Source: Bradyrhizobium sp. WSM1743
Lineage (GTDB): Bacteria; Pseudomonadota; Alphaproteobacteria; Rhizobiales; Xanthobacteraceae
Direction: 5' to 3'
Length of the DNA: 64,000 bases
Assembly (NCBI RefSeq): GCF_000473065.1
Contig: NZ_AXAZ01000004.1
Location: 124,001 to 188,000 of the forward strand
A model generated the notes under the pieces. The model saw only the letters and a list, made by a program, of their open reading frames with translations, had not been told where the DNA came from and made no database searches. Positions 25,586 through 34,048 of the stretch are shown in pieces. How positions within the stretch are numbered: the stretch's first letter is position 1; the number at the start of each line of letters is the position of its first letter. The position numbers and the translations under genes are program-made.

Positions 25586-27162
25586 AGCTCGATCCGTTCG
25601 TCGTCGAGGTCATCAGGCACGGGCTCTCAGCCGCGGCCGAGGAGATGAGCCTGGTGATGACCCGCTCCGCGCGCTCGCCGCTCTTGCGCGAGGCCGGCGA
25701 CCTATCGTCCGCGATTACCGACGGCTACGGCGGCCTGGTCGGGCAGGGCCGCGACATCCCGATCCATCTCGGCGCGATGGCCTATACCATCCCAGAGTTA
25801 CTGAAGGTGATGCCGCGCGACGGCCTGAATGACGGCGACGTGCTGATCTACAATGTGGGTCCGCTCGGCGGCAACCATCTCAATGACGTCAAGGTCGTGC
25901 GTCCCGTCTTCTTCGAGGGCGAGATCGTGGCCTTCGCGGTCAGCCTCGCACACTGGCCCGATATCGGCGGCACCTGGCCCGGCAGCTATTTTGCCAAGGC
26001 GATCGACACGTTCCAGGAGGCGATGCGGATTCCGCCGGTGCTGATCGCAACCGCAGCCGGCGTCAACGCGCCGATCGTGCACCTGCTCAAGGCCAACGTT
26101 CGCGATGCCGAGTCCTGCGAGGGCGATCTTCTGGCCCAGATCGCGGCGACGAAGGCCGGCGAAAAGCGCATCGTCGAGCTCTGCCGCGAGCATGGCAAGG
26201 CCGTCTTCATGGCGACGCAGGCGCGCCTGCACGATCTCTCGGAAATCGAGATGCGCGAGGCACTGCGCGACCTGCCGGACGGCGTCTATGAGGGCGAGGA
26301 CTACCTCGACGACGGCAGCGAAAACAACGCGCCGGCGCGCATCCACGTGAAGATCACCATTCGCGGCGACGAGGCGACCTTCGACCTCTCCGGCAGCTGC
26401 GACCGCGTCTCCAATTTCTGCAACACGACGCCGTTCATGGCGCGATCGGCTGTGGCCTATGCCGCACGCATCATGAGCGGACGCGACATGCAGCAGAACG
26501 CTGGCGCGCTGCGGCCTCTGACCATCATCACGCGCCCCGGCTCGATCCTGGAGCCGGGCTGGACCGCGTCCGTTGCTGCCGGCAACCACGAGACGTCGAT
26601 GCGCATTGTCGATGCGATCTTCCGCGCCATGCAGGACACCATTCCCGAGCGCCTGTCGGCGGGCGGGGCGACCACCGCGGGCGTGCTGTTCTTTGCCGAG
26701 CCGCGGCCGAACGGGTCATGGAAGATGCTCTACGAGGTCCATGGCGGCGGCGAAGGCGCGCGGCACGACCGGCCCGGCATCTCTGCCACCCGCGTGCATC
26801 TGTCCAACACCTCGAACACACCGGTTGAGGTGATCGAGGCGAATTACGCGATCCGGCTCGAGCAACAGGCCATCCGCCGGCAGTCCGGCGGCGCGGGAGC
26901 GCACCGCGGCGGTGACGGCTCGGTTCGCACCTACCGCATCCTCGCGCCCTCGATGCACCTGACCACCTGCATCGAGCGCTTGGTGATTGCGCCCTGGGGC
27001 ATGCAGGGCGGCGAGTCCGGCAAGGCCTGTCGCATCTCGCTGGTCAGGCAGGGCGCGAACGTCGCCATCGACGGTAAGTCGAACCTGGTGCTGCAGCAAG
27101 GCGATCTCGTCACGATCGAGATGTGCGGGGGCGGCGGTTACGGTGCTGCAGCTGCGAAGTGA
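25582..27162 (+). CDS. hyuB: Hydantoinase B/oxoprolinase family protein
   Basis: A 526-residue partner of HyuA in the ATP-dependent hydantoinase/oxoprolinase family. The N-terminal LDPFVVEVIRHGLSAAAEEM and RSPLLREAGDLSSAI blocks and the central DGDVLIYN and GNHLNDVKVVRPVF segments are typical of Hydantoinase_B. The Gly-rich C-terminus (GGESGKA, then CGGGGYG) is also family-like. Translational coupling with hyuA through ATGA indicates a two-subunit enzyme. The aminotransferase frame starts 9 nt after its stop. Confidence 0.92.
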   Translation: MKLDPFVVEVIRHGLSAAAEEMSLVMTRSARSPLLREAGDLSSAITDGYGGLVGQGRDIPIHLGAMAYTIPELLKVMPRDGLNDGDVLIYNVGPLGGNHLNDVKVVRPVFFEGEIVAFAVSLAHWPDIGGTWPGSYFAKAIDTFQEAMRIPPVLIATAAGVNAPIVHLLKANVRDAESCEGDLLAQIAATKAGEKRIVELCREHGKAVFMATQARLHDLSEIEMREALRDLPDGVYEGEDYLDDGSENNAPARIHVKITIRGDEATFDLSGSCDRVSNFCNTTPFMARSAVAYAARIMSGRDMQQNAGALRPLTIITRPGSILEPGWTASVAAGNHETSMRIVDAIFRAMQDTIPERLSAGGATTAGVLFFAEPRPNGSWKMLYEVHGGGEGARHDRPGISATRVHLSNTSNTPVEVIEANYAIRLEQQAIRRQSGGAGAHRGGDGSVRTYRILAPSMHLTTCIERLVIAPWGMQGGESGKACRISLVRQGANVAIDGKSNLVLQQGDLVTIEMCGGGGYGAAAAK

Positions 27163-27171
27163 GGAATTGCG

Positions 27172-28467
27172 ATGAGCAGATTGTTGCGAACCGGACTGAA
27201 CGCGGGCGAGGCCGCACCGATGGCCGTGGTCGGCGGCGAGGGCGTCTACTTCCACCTGTCCGATGGGCGCAAGCTGATCGACGGCAGCAATACCGGCGGC
27301 GGTCTCGGCCATCGCCATCCCGCGATGGTGGAGGCGATCCGCCGCGCGGCGGATACGCCTGTCGTCAATGAAGGCTGGACCTGGGTCGGACGCGAGCAGG
27401 CCGCCGACGATCTCATGACGACGGCGTTCAAGGGCGAAGAGGATTGGGTCGGCGCGGTGCGCTTCTGCATCAGCGGCAGCGAGGCCAACGACATGGCGCT
27501 GTCGCTCTGCTAGGCACTGACGCAGCGCTCAGCACTGGCGACGCGCGAGCGCGCCTATCACGGCATCACCGGCCTGTCGCGCAGAATGACCGTGCAGCCG
27601 CAATGGCACGGTGGCCTCGCCGTGCATGCCGGTGGTTCGAAGCTCCCGGCGCCTATGGCGCCGGTGCGGATCCTTCCTGCGCCGAATGGCGCGATCTATG
27701 GCGGGCCGGCCAACAACACCCCGCCGAGCGAATATCTCGCGGATGCCACGCGGCGGCTCTCAGACACGGCGGCAACTATCATCGATTACACCCAGGGCGG
27801 CATCTACTACGACGGCGCCTATCAGGACGAGGTGGCCCGCTGTGCGCGGCAGGCCGGTTCTTACTGGATTGCCGACGAGGTCGTCACCGGCGCCGGGCGC
27901 GCGGGCCGCTGGTTCGCTTTCCAGGGCGCGCAAAGCCGCCCCGATATCGTGACGCTCGGCAAGTCGCTCGGGGGCGGCGCGGCGGCGGTCGCTGCGGTGG
28001 TGGTGTCGAAAGACATCGTCGAGCGGCTGAAGGGCACGAGCTGGCAGAATTACGGCACGCTGCGCGGTCATCCGATCAGCATGGCGGCCGTCAGCGCCTA
28101 TCTGAAAATCATCACCGACGACAAGATTCTGGAGCACGTGCAAAATCTGGAGAAGCTGTTCGTCCGCCGCCTGCTTGCGATCGCGCAAAAGCATCCGAGC
28201 GTGCAGCGCGTGGCGGGGCAGGGGCTGCACTGGACGGTGGAGCTACACGGCCCGGACTGGCGCGACTGGCACGCCGACACCACGGAGGTGCCGATCGCCT
28301 CGCGCGTCGCGGAGCGGGCGCTGGAGGCCGGCGCCGTGATCGGAACTAGCGGTGAGCAGACCTCGCTGTTCCTGGCGCCGCCGCTTGTGATCTCCGAGCG
28401 CGAGGCTGCGCTCCTGCTCGACGCGCTTGATTACGGCCTCGATATCGCGGACAAGGAGCACGGGTGA
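27172..28467 (+). pseudogene. Class III aminotransferase interrupted by an in-frame TAG at codon 114
   Basis: The single frame 27172-28467 would encode 431 residues of a PLP-dependent class III aminotransferase (omega-aminotransferase/glutamate-1-semialdehyde aminotransferase type). It is cut by TAG at 27511-27513, between SGSEANDMALSLC and ALTQRSALATRERAYHG. The frame is otherwise uninterrupted: the PLP-anchoring Asp (codon 235, ADEVVTGAGR) and Schiff-base Lys (codon 264, TLGKSLGGG) are both present after the stop. One C-to-T change (CAG to TAG) would explain it. A restart at ATG 27586 would give 293 residues lacking the SGSEAND cofactor-binding region, so activity is unlikely. Codon use after the stop is still gene-like, which suggests a recent mutation, a sequencing error or, less likely, suppression. 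It lies between hyuB and the CoA ligase, which starts in its stop codon (GTGA). Confidence 0.88.
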
Positions 28468-30146
28468 GCGTCGATCACGCAACATCCCGCCGCTCGCCAG
28501 CCTGGCCGGCGGATGAGCCCTGGCATCTGGCGATGCCGGAGGGGACGCTCTATGACGCACTGGTGCGAGCCGCGCATGCACGGCCTTCGCATCCGGCGAC
28601 GGTGTTCTACGGCGCGAGCCTGAGCTGCGCCGAGCTGCGCGACCGGGTCGATGCCGTGGCAGGCTTTCTGCAAAGCGTTTGCGGCATCAAGCGCGGCGAT
28701 CGCGTCATGATCGCGCTGCAGAACTCGCCGCAATATGTCATCGCCTATTATGCGGTGATGCGGGCGGACGCCGTGATCGTCCCTGTCAATCCCATGAACA
28801 AGACCGCCGAGATCGCGTATCTCGCTGCGGATAGTGGCGCCAGTGTCGCGATCATCGGCAGCGAGCTGAGCGATGTGTTTGCCTCGCTCGTGGGCGAGGC
28901 CATCACGCATGCGATTGTCGCGCAGTATCGCGACGAAGTTCCAGCCGCGACGCCCTACACGCTGCCATCATGCGTAACGGAAGCGCCGTCGCAGGTGCCG
29001 TCACCGCCGGGCTGGCATTCCTGGTCGGCCGCGATCGCGCAAAGCTTGCGGCCGGGTGCGATGGAGGCTGGGCCGAACGATCTCATGATCCTGCCCTACA
29101 CGTCGGGCACGACAGGCAAGCCCAAGGCGTGCATGCACACGCATCGCAGCGCACTGTTCACCGCGGTGTTGCAGGCGCGCTGGTATGGGCTCGATGACAC
29201 GGACGTGATGACAGGCTTCATGCCTTTGTTCCATGTGGCGGGCATGCAGGGGTCGATGAATGCCGCCATCGTCACCGGCGCCACGCTGCTGCTGATGGCG
29301 CGTTGGGACAAGGATCTGCTGCCGGACCTGTTCGAGACCTATGGCGTGACGTTCTGGAACGCAGCGCCGACCATGATCGTGGATGTGCTCGCAAGCGCCA
29401 GCTTCCGCGACCGGTGCTTTGCGAAGCTCAAGGTGCTGACTGGCGGTGGCGCGGCGATGCCGACCGCGGTCGCTGAACGACTCAAGGAGCGGTTTGGTGT
29501 CGATTTCGTCGAGGGCTACGGCATGACCGAGACGATGTCGCCGACCCACCTCAATCCGATGGCGGCGCCGAAGCGACAGTGCCTCGGCATCGCCGTGCAC
29601 CAGACCGACGCCAGGGTCGTCGATCCCGAGAGCCTGATCGAGCTCGACGACAACATCGTCGGCGAGATCGTCGTGCACGGGCCGCAAGTGCTGCAGGGTT
29701 ACTGGAACAGGCCGCAGGCGGATGCTGAAGCCTTCATCGAACGCGACGGCAAGCGGTTCCTGCGCACCGGCGATCTCGGCTACCGCGATCGCGAAGGCTA
29801 TTTCTTCGCGGTCGACCGGCTGAAGCGGATGATCAATGTCAGCGGCTTCAAGGTGTGGCCGGCAGAGGTCGAGGCGGCGATGTACCAGAACAGCGCCATC
29901 CGCGAGTGCTGCATCGTCTCGGCGCCGGACGGCTATCGCGGCGAGACCGTCAAGGCGCTGGTGGTGCTGGATGAGGCCGCACGCGCGACGACGTCGGCGG
30001 ACGATATCGTCGGCTGGGCGCGCGGCGCGATGGCAAGCTACAAGGCGCCGCGCGCCGTGGTCTTCGTCGAGTCCCTGCCGCGCACCGCCAGCAACAAGGT
30101 CAACTGGCGGCTTTTGCAGGACGCCGAATGGGGGCGGACGGCATGA
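28464..30146 (+). CDS. AMP-dependent acyl-CoA synthetase/ligase
   Basis: A 560-residue ANL-superfamily enzyme that activates a carboxylic acid to its CoA thioester through an acyl-adenylate. The phosphate-binding loop PYTSGTTGKPK (about 212-222), the GYGMTETM motif, the RTGDLGYRDREGYF hinge region and the C-terminal catalytic Lys region LPRTASNKVNWRL are all present. The GTG start overlaps the aminotransferase stop. The substrate is unknown; the context suggests a keto- or hydroxy-acid made from the amino acid released by the hydantoin pathway. A closely coupled 35-codon frame lies between it and the D-carbamoylase gene. Confidence 0.9.
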   Translation: MSVDHATSRRSPAWPADEPWHLAMPEGTLYDALVRAAHARPSHPATVFYGASLSCAELRDRVDAVAGFLQSVCGIKRGDRVMIALQNSPQYVIAYYAVMRADAVIVPVNPMNKTAEIAYLAADSGASVAIIGSELSDVFASLVGEAITHAIVAQYRDEVPAATPYTLPSCVTEAPSQVPSPPGWHSWSAAIAQSLRPGAMEAGPNDLMILPYTSGTTGKPKACMHTHRSALFTAVLQARWYGLDDTDVMTGFMPLFHVAGMQGSMNAAIVTGATLLLMARWDKDLLPDLFETYGVTFWNAAPTMIVDVLASASFRDRCFAKLKVLTGGGAAMPTAVAERLKERFGVDFVEGYGMTETMSPTHLNPMAAPKRQCLGIAVHQTDARVVDPESLIELDDNIVGEIVVHGPQVLQGYWNRPQADAEAFIERDGKRFLRTGDLGYRDREGYFFAVDRLKRMINVSGFKVWPAEVEAAMYQNSAIRECCIVSAPDGYRGETVKALVVLDEAARATTSADDIVGWARGAMASYKAPRAVVFVESLPRTASNKVNWRLLQDAEWGRTA

Positions 30147-30250
30147 AAGCTGCTTGGCTGGAAAATCGGCGCGAGGCCGCGTTATGCTGCGTGCGCTGGA
30201 ACATCCTTGAAGCCGCGGCTTCCCCCGAGAGATCACTAGGAATTCGCTGA
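30143..30250 (+). CDS. Possible 35-residue ORF coupled to both neighbours
   Basis: An ATG inside the CoA-ligase stop (ATGA) opens a 35-codon frame whose TGA shares its A with the ATG of the D-carbamoylase gene (TGATG at 30248-30252). The product would start MKAAWLENRREAA and matches no family I know; the opening loosely recalls zinc-type alcohol dehydrogenase N-termini. The D-carbamoylase has its own AGGAA site, so the frame may only couple translation or be fortuitous. Confidence 0.3.
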   Translation: MKAAWLENRREAALCCVRWNILEAAASPERSLGIR

Positions 30251-31182
30251 TGCGTATCGTCAATGTCGCCGCCGCCCAGATGGGCCCGATCCAGAAAGCC
30301 GACAGCCGCGAGGCCGTGGTCAAGCGCATGATCGCGCTGATGGACGAGGCGAAGAGCAAGGGTGCCGACCTGATTGTCTATCCCGAATTGGCACTGACGA
30401 CGTTCTTCCCGCGCTGGTATGTCGAGGACCGCTCCGAGTTCGACATCTGGTTCGAGCGCGAGATGCCGAATGCGGCGACCAGGCCGCTGTTCGAGCGTGC
30501 GGCGCAGCACGGAATGGCGATGAACTTTGGCTATGCGGAGCTGACGCCGGACGGCCATCACTTCAACACCGCGATCCTGACCGACAAGTCCGGGACGATC
30601 GTCGGCAAATACCGCAAAGTCCATCTGCCGGGTCATGTCGAGTACGACACGAAGCGCTCGCATCAGCATCTGGAGAAGCGCTATTTCGAGCCGGGCGATC
30701 TCGGCTTCAACGTCTGGCGCGAGCTCGGCGGCATCATCGGCATGGCGATCTGCAACGATCGCCGCTGGCCCGAGACCTATCGCGTCATGGGCCTGCAGGG
30801 CGTCGAGATGGTGCTGATCGGCTACAACACGCCGTCGGTGAATGCGGAGAGGAGCGACGAGGGCGTCGAGAAGCGCCTGTTCCACAACCGCCTTTCGGTG
30901 CAGGCCGGTGCCTATCAGAACGCGACCTGGGTGGTCGCGGTCGCCAAGGCCGGCGTCGAGGACGGCCACCCGCTGTTCGGTGGCAGCCTGATCGTCGATC
31001 CCAACGGCGAGATCGTCGCCGAGGCGAAGACGGAAGGTGAGGAGGTTCTGGTTCACGCCTGCGACCTCGACGCCACCATTTTCGGTAAGACCACGATCTT
31101 CGATTTCGCCCGGCATCGCCGCATCGAGCATTACGGCCTGATCACCAGCCAGACCGGCGCTGTGCTGCCGCCGGAGAAGTGA
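30250..31182 (+). CDS. N-carbamoyl-D-amino acid hydrolase (nitrilase superfamily)
   Basis: A 310-residue carbon-nitrogen hydrolase that removes the N-carbamoyl group from N-carbamoyl-D-amino acids, giving the D-amino acid, CO2 and ammonia. The Glu-Lys-Cys triad sits at Glu46 (YPELALT), Lys123 (KYRKVHLPG) and Cys168 (AICNDRRWPE), closely matching Glu47/Lys127/Cys172 of the Agrobacterium D-carbamoylase. The length and the HVEYD segment also match that enzyme. With the racemase and D-hydantoinase genes nearby it completes a D-amino-acid route from hydantoins. AGGAA precedes the ATG by about 7-8 nt. Confidence 0.9.
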   Translation: MRIVNVAAAQMGPIQKADSREAVVKRMIALMDEAKSKGADLIVYPELALTTFFPRWYVEDRSEFDIWFEREMPNAATRPLFERAAQHGMAMNFGYAELTPDGHHFNTAILTDKSGTIVGKYRKVHLPGHVEYDTKRSHQHLEKRYFEPGDLGFNVWRELGGIIGMAICNDRRWPETYRVMGLQGVEMVLIGYNTPSVNAERSDEGVEKRLFHNRLSVQAGAYQNATWVVAVAKAGVEDGHPLFGGSLIVDPNGEIVAEAKTEGEEVLVHACDLDATIFGKTTIFDFARHRRIEHYGLITSQTGAVLPPEK

Positions 31183-31187
31183 CGCCG

Positions 31188-31847
31188 ATGGCGGACAAGG
31201 GCATATCACTGCGTGAACTGGATCCGCGCGATCGCTACAAGCTGCTCTGCGGCGTGGTCGTGCCGCGGCCGATTGCGCTGGTCACGACGCTGGATGAGAA
31301 CGGTGCGGTCAATGCCGCACCGTTCAGCTTCTTCAATGTGTTCTCGGAAAACCCCGCGCTGATCGTGCTCGGGCTCCAGCACAAGCCGGACCACTCGCCG
31401 AAGGACACCACCCGCAACATCCATCGCGATGGCGAGTTCGTCGTGCACATGGTGGACGAGGCGCTGTCGGTCGCCATGAACGACTGCGCGGTCGATTTTC
31501 CGTCCGGCGACAGCGAGGTCGCCGCGACTGGGCTTGCGACGCTTGCCTCGATCGACGTGAAGGTGCCGCGCCTCGCGGCCGCGCCGTTTGCGCTGGAATG
31601 CCGGCGCCATGTCGTGCTGAACTTCTCGCCGGATCGCGAGCTCCTGGTTGGCGAGGTGCTCAGGGTGCACGCCCGCGAGGGCCTGGTCGACACCGCCAAC
31701 ATGTATGTCGATCTCGAAGCCTATCGGCCGATCGGCCGCATGTTCGGCAATCTCTACACCACGCAGCGGGATACGTTTGCTTTGACGCGCGAGAGCCATG
31801 CGCAATGGCTCGCGCGCCAGGACGCCAAAGAGCTGAAGGACGCCTAG
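31188..31847 (+). CDS. Flavin reductase-like FMN-binding split-barrel protein
   Basis: A 219-residue member of the flavin reductase/DIM6-NTAB family, which binds FMN and may supply reduced flavin to an oxygenase or act as an oxidoreductase. The VVPRPIALVTTLDENGAVNAAPFSFFN segment (seen in two parts: VVPRPIALVTT and AAPFSFFN) is the FMN-binding core. ATG 31188 is preferred because GGAG lies about 11 nt upstream; GTG 31179, in the stop of the D-carbamoylase gene, is an alternative. A partner might be the flavin-dependent oxidoreductase at 35771. It overlaps the racemase gene tail to tail by 4 nt. Confidence 0.85.
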   Translation: MADKGISLRELDPRDRYKLLCGVVVPRPIALVTTLDENGAVNAAPFSFFNVFSENPALIVLGLQHKPDHSPKDTTRNIHRDGEFVVHMVDEALSVAMNDCAVDFPSGDSEVAATGLATLASIDVKVPRLAAAPFALECRRHVVLNFSPDRELLVGEVLRVHAREGLVDTANMYVDLEAYRPIGRMFGNLYTTQRDTFALTRESHAQWLARQDAKELKDA

Positions 31848-32506
31848 TGAGCCGAGAACTGCACCGTACCCAGCGCCATGGTGACGGCCGCCTGTGTCGG
31901 GTCGATCACGGGAATGCGCAGCGCCTCTTCGAGCGGGCGGCGGTGGCGCGCCATGCCGGCGCAGCCCATCACGATGGTGCGGGCGCCATCCTCGTCACGC
32001 AGCGCGCGGCCGACCTCGATCATCTTAGCGAGCGTGCCTTCGCCCGAGGCGGTTTCGGCGACGCTCATGTTCAGCGGCCGCTCGCCGGCAAGGCGCTCGG
32101 TCAGTCCCATCTGCCTGAGATAGCGCATGTGACGCGGGATCGAGCGCTGGGCAATCGCAATGACGCCGAATGTTTCGGCTCGCGCCAGCGCCGTCAGCAC
32201 GCCGCACTCGGCAATGCCGAACACGGGCCGGTCGGTGCCTTCGCGGCAGACCTGAAGCCCGGGATCGCTGTAGCAGGCGATGACGAAGGCGGCCGAGCCG
32301 TTGTCGCTCTCGACCAGCTTTCGCAGCGGTATCGCGACGCTATCGACGTCCGCCTGGCTCTCGATGCCGAACGGACCCTCGGCCAGCGTCTGGCAGACCA
32401 CCTCCGGTCCGCCCTCGAAACCGAGCGGCTTCAACGCATCCTCCAGCCCTTGCGTGACCTCATGGTTGGAGTTCGGGTTGATGACGAGAATGCGCGGCCG
32501 AGACAT
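31844..32506 (-). CDS. Hydantoin racemase (Asp/Glu racemase superfamily)
   Basis: A 220-residue cofactor-independent racemase that interconverts D- and L-5-monosubstituted hydantoins so that the D-specific hydantoinase can use all of the substrate. The two catalytic cysteines sit at Cys78 (VIACYSDPG) and Cys182 (VMGCAGMA), matching Cys76/Cys181 of Agrobacterium HyuA racemase. It is the only minus-strand gene in the hydantoin cluster, convergent with the flavin reductase gene and divergent from the hydantoinase gene, with 56 nt between their start codons. An AGGAAG lies before its ATG. Confidence 0.9.
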   Translation of the reverse strand: MSRPRILVINPNSNHEVTQGLEDALKPLGFEGGPEVVCQTLAEGPFGIESQADVDSVAIPLRKLVESDNGSAAFVIACYSDPGLQVCREGTDRPVFGIAECGVLTALARAETFGVIAIAQRSIPRHMRYLRQMGLTERLAGERPLNMSVAETASGEGTLAKMIEVGRALRDEDGARTIVMGCAGMARHRRPLEEALRIPVIDPTQAAVTMALGTVQFSAH

Positions 32507-32562
32507 GATGGTCTTCCTGCGAAATTACCTGAACGTGCCTTGAGCCTATCACGGAGTGCCTC

Positions 32563-34032
32563 ATGACTGAACCCGCTTACGACCTGATCATCCGCGGCGG
32601 CCGCGTCGCCACCACCACCGACGTCTTCGAGGCCGACGTCGCCATCTCAGGCGAGACCATCGCGGCCATCGGCCGCGGGCTTCCGGCGGCCAAGCGCGAG
32701 ATCGACGCGCGTGGCAAGCTGGTGCTGCCCGGCGGCGTCGACAGTCACGCCCATATCGAGCAGCTGTCGGCCGCCGGTATCATGAACGCGGACACGTTTG
32801 AGAGCGCGACCGTGTCGGCGGCTTTCGGCGGCACGACCACGGTGATCCCGTTCGCCGCCCAGCACGTCGGCATGAAGCTGCCGCAGGTGGTGGAGGACTA
32901 TCACGCGCTGGCCAAGAAGGGCGCGGTGATCGACTACGCCTTTCACATGATCATTGCGGACGCCACCAAGGAGACGGTCGAGGAGCACATCCCGGCGCTG
33001 GTGAAGCAGGGCCATGCCTCGATCAAGATCTTCATGACCTATGACCGGCTCAAGGTCGACGACGAGCCGCTGCTCGACATCCTTCTCGCCGCGCGACAGT
33101 CCGGTGCGATGTTGTGCGCCCATGCCGAAAACCACGGCATCATCGCCTGGATGGTGAAGCGGCTGCTCGCGCGCGGCTACACCATGCCGAAATACCACGC
33201 CGTCAGCCACGCCCGCGTGTCGGAGGCCGAAGCGTTCACCCGGCTGATCGGCATGGCCGCGCTGATCGACCAGCCGATCATGATTTTCCACGTCTCGACC
33301 GCCGAAGGCGCCAAGGTGATCCGCGATTCCCGCGGGCAGGGGCTCAAGGTGTTCGCCGAGACCTGTCCGCAATACCTGTTCCTGACCGCCAACGATCTCG
33401 ACAAGCCCGGCGCCGAAGGTGCCAAATGGATGTGCAGCCCGCCGCCGCGCACCCATGCCGACCAGGAGGCGCTGTGGCAGGCACTCTCGCTCGGCGATCT
33501 CCAGACCATCTCGTCGGATCACGCGCCATATCGCTTTGATGAGACCGGCAAGCTGCGTGCCGGCCCCAATCCGAATTTCAAGCAGGTCGCCAACGGCCTG
33601 CCCGGACTGGAGCTGCGGCTGCCGCTGCTGTTCGACGCGATGGTGTCGAAGGGACGGCTGGGCCTAGAAAAATTCGTCGAGCTGACCGCAACGGCGCCGG
33701 CAAAAATCTACAATCTGCATCCGCGCAAGGGCTCGATCGCGGTCGGCGCCGATGCCGATATCGCGATATGGGATCCCAACCGCGAAGTCACCGTCGCCGA
33801 CGAGATGATGCACGATCTCGCCGGCTACACGCCGTTCGCGGGCCGCAAGCTGAAGGGCTGGCCGGTGTCGGTGCTCTCGCGCGGTCGCGTGGTCATCGAG
33901 GGCAACAAGTGCCTGGCAAGCGCCGGCAGCGGACAATTCCTGGCGCGCAGCGGCGGCGAGGCGGCCAAGCCCACCGGCCGGCTCGTTGCGGACATGGATC
34001 CGGAACGGAATTTTGGAGCCAACCTGCTGTGA
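32563..34032 (+). CDS. hydA: D-hydantoinase/dihydropyrimidinase
   Basis: A 489-residue cyclic amidohydrolase that opens hydantoins or dihydropyrimidines to N-carbamoyl acids without ATP, using a dinuclear zinc site. Metal and catalytic residues are visible: His62 and His64 (SHAHIEQ), carboxylated Lys155 (SIKIFMTYD) with Tyr160, His187 or His191 (AHAENH), His243 (FHVSTAEG) and Asp319 (ISSDHAPY). These match dihydropyrimidinases and D-hydantoinases rather than allantoinase or dihydroorotase. The ATG follows GGAG and is divergent from the racemase. Pyrimidine degradation is an alternative role, but the racemase and D-carbamoylase favour hydantoins. Confidence 0.92.
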   Translation: MTEPAYDLIIRGGRVATTTDVFEADVAISGETIAAIGRGLPAAKREIDARGKLVLPGGVDSHAHIEQLSAAGIMNADTFESATVSAAFGGTTTVIPFAAQHVGMKLPQVVEDYHALAKKGAVIDYAFHMIIADATKETVEEHIPALVKQGHASIKIFMTYDRLKVDDEPLLDILLAARQSGAMLCAHAENHGIIAWMVKRLLARGYTMPKYHAVSHARVSEAEAFTRLIGMAALIDQPIMIFHVSTAEGAKVIRDSRGQGLKVFAETCPQYLFLTANDLDKPGAEGAKWMCSPPPRTHADQEALWQALSLGDLQTISSDHAPYRFDETGKLRAGPNPNFKQVANGLPGLELRLPLLFDAMVSKGRLGLEKFVELTATAPAKIYNLHPRKGSIAVGADADIAIWDPNREVTVADEMMHDLAGYTPFAGRKLKGWPVSVLSRGRVVIEGNKCLASAGSGQFLARSGGEAAKPTGRLVADMDPERNFGANLL

Positions 34033-34048
34033 TGGTGGATCGCGCGCG

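Noticed and set aside
27586-28467. Separate short aminotransferase gene starting at 27586
   Set aside because: It is in frame with the upstream 113 codons and lacks the cofactor-binding N-terminal part, so it was treated as one interrupted gene.
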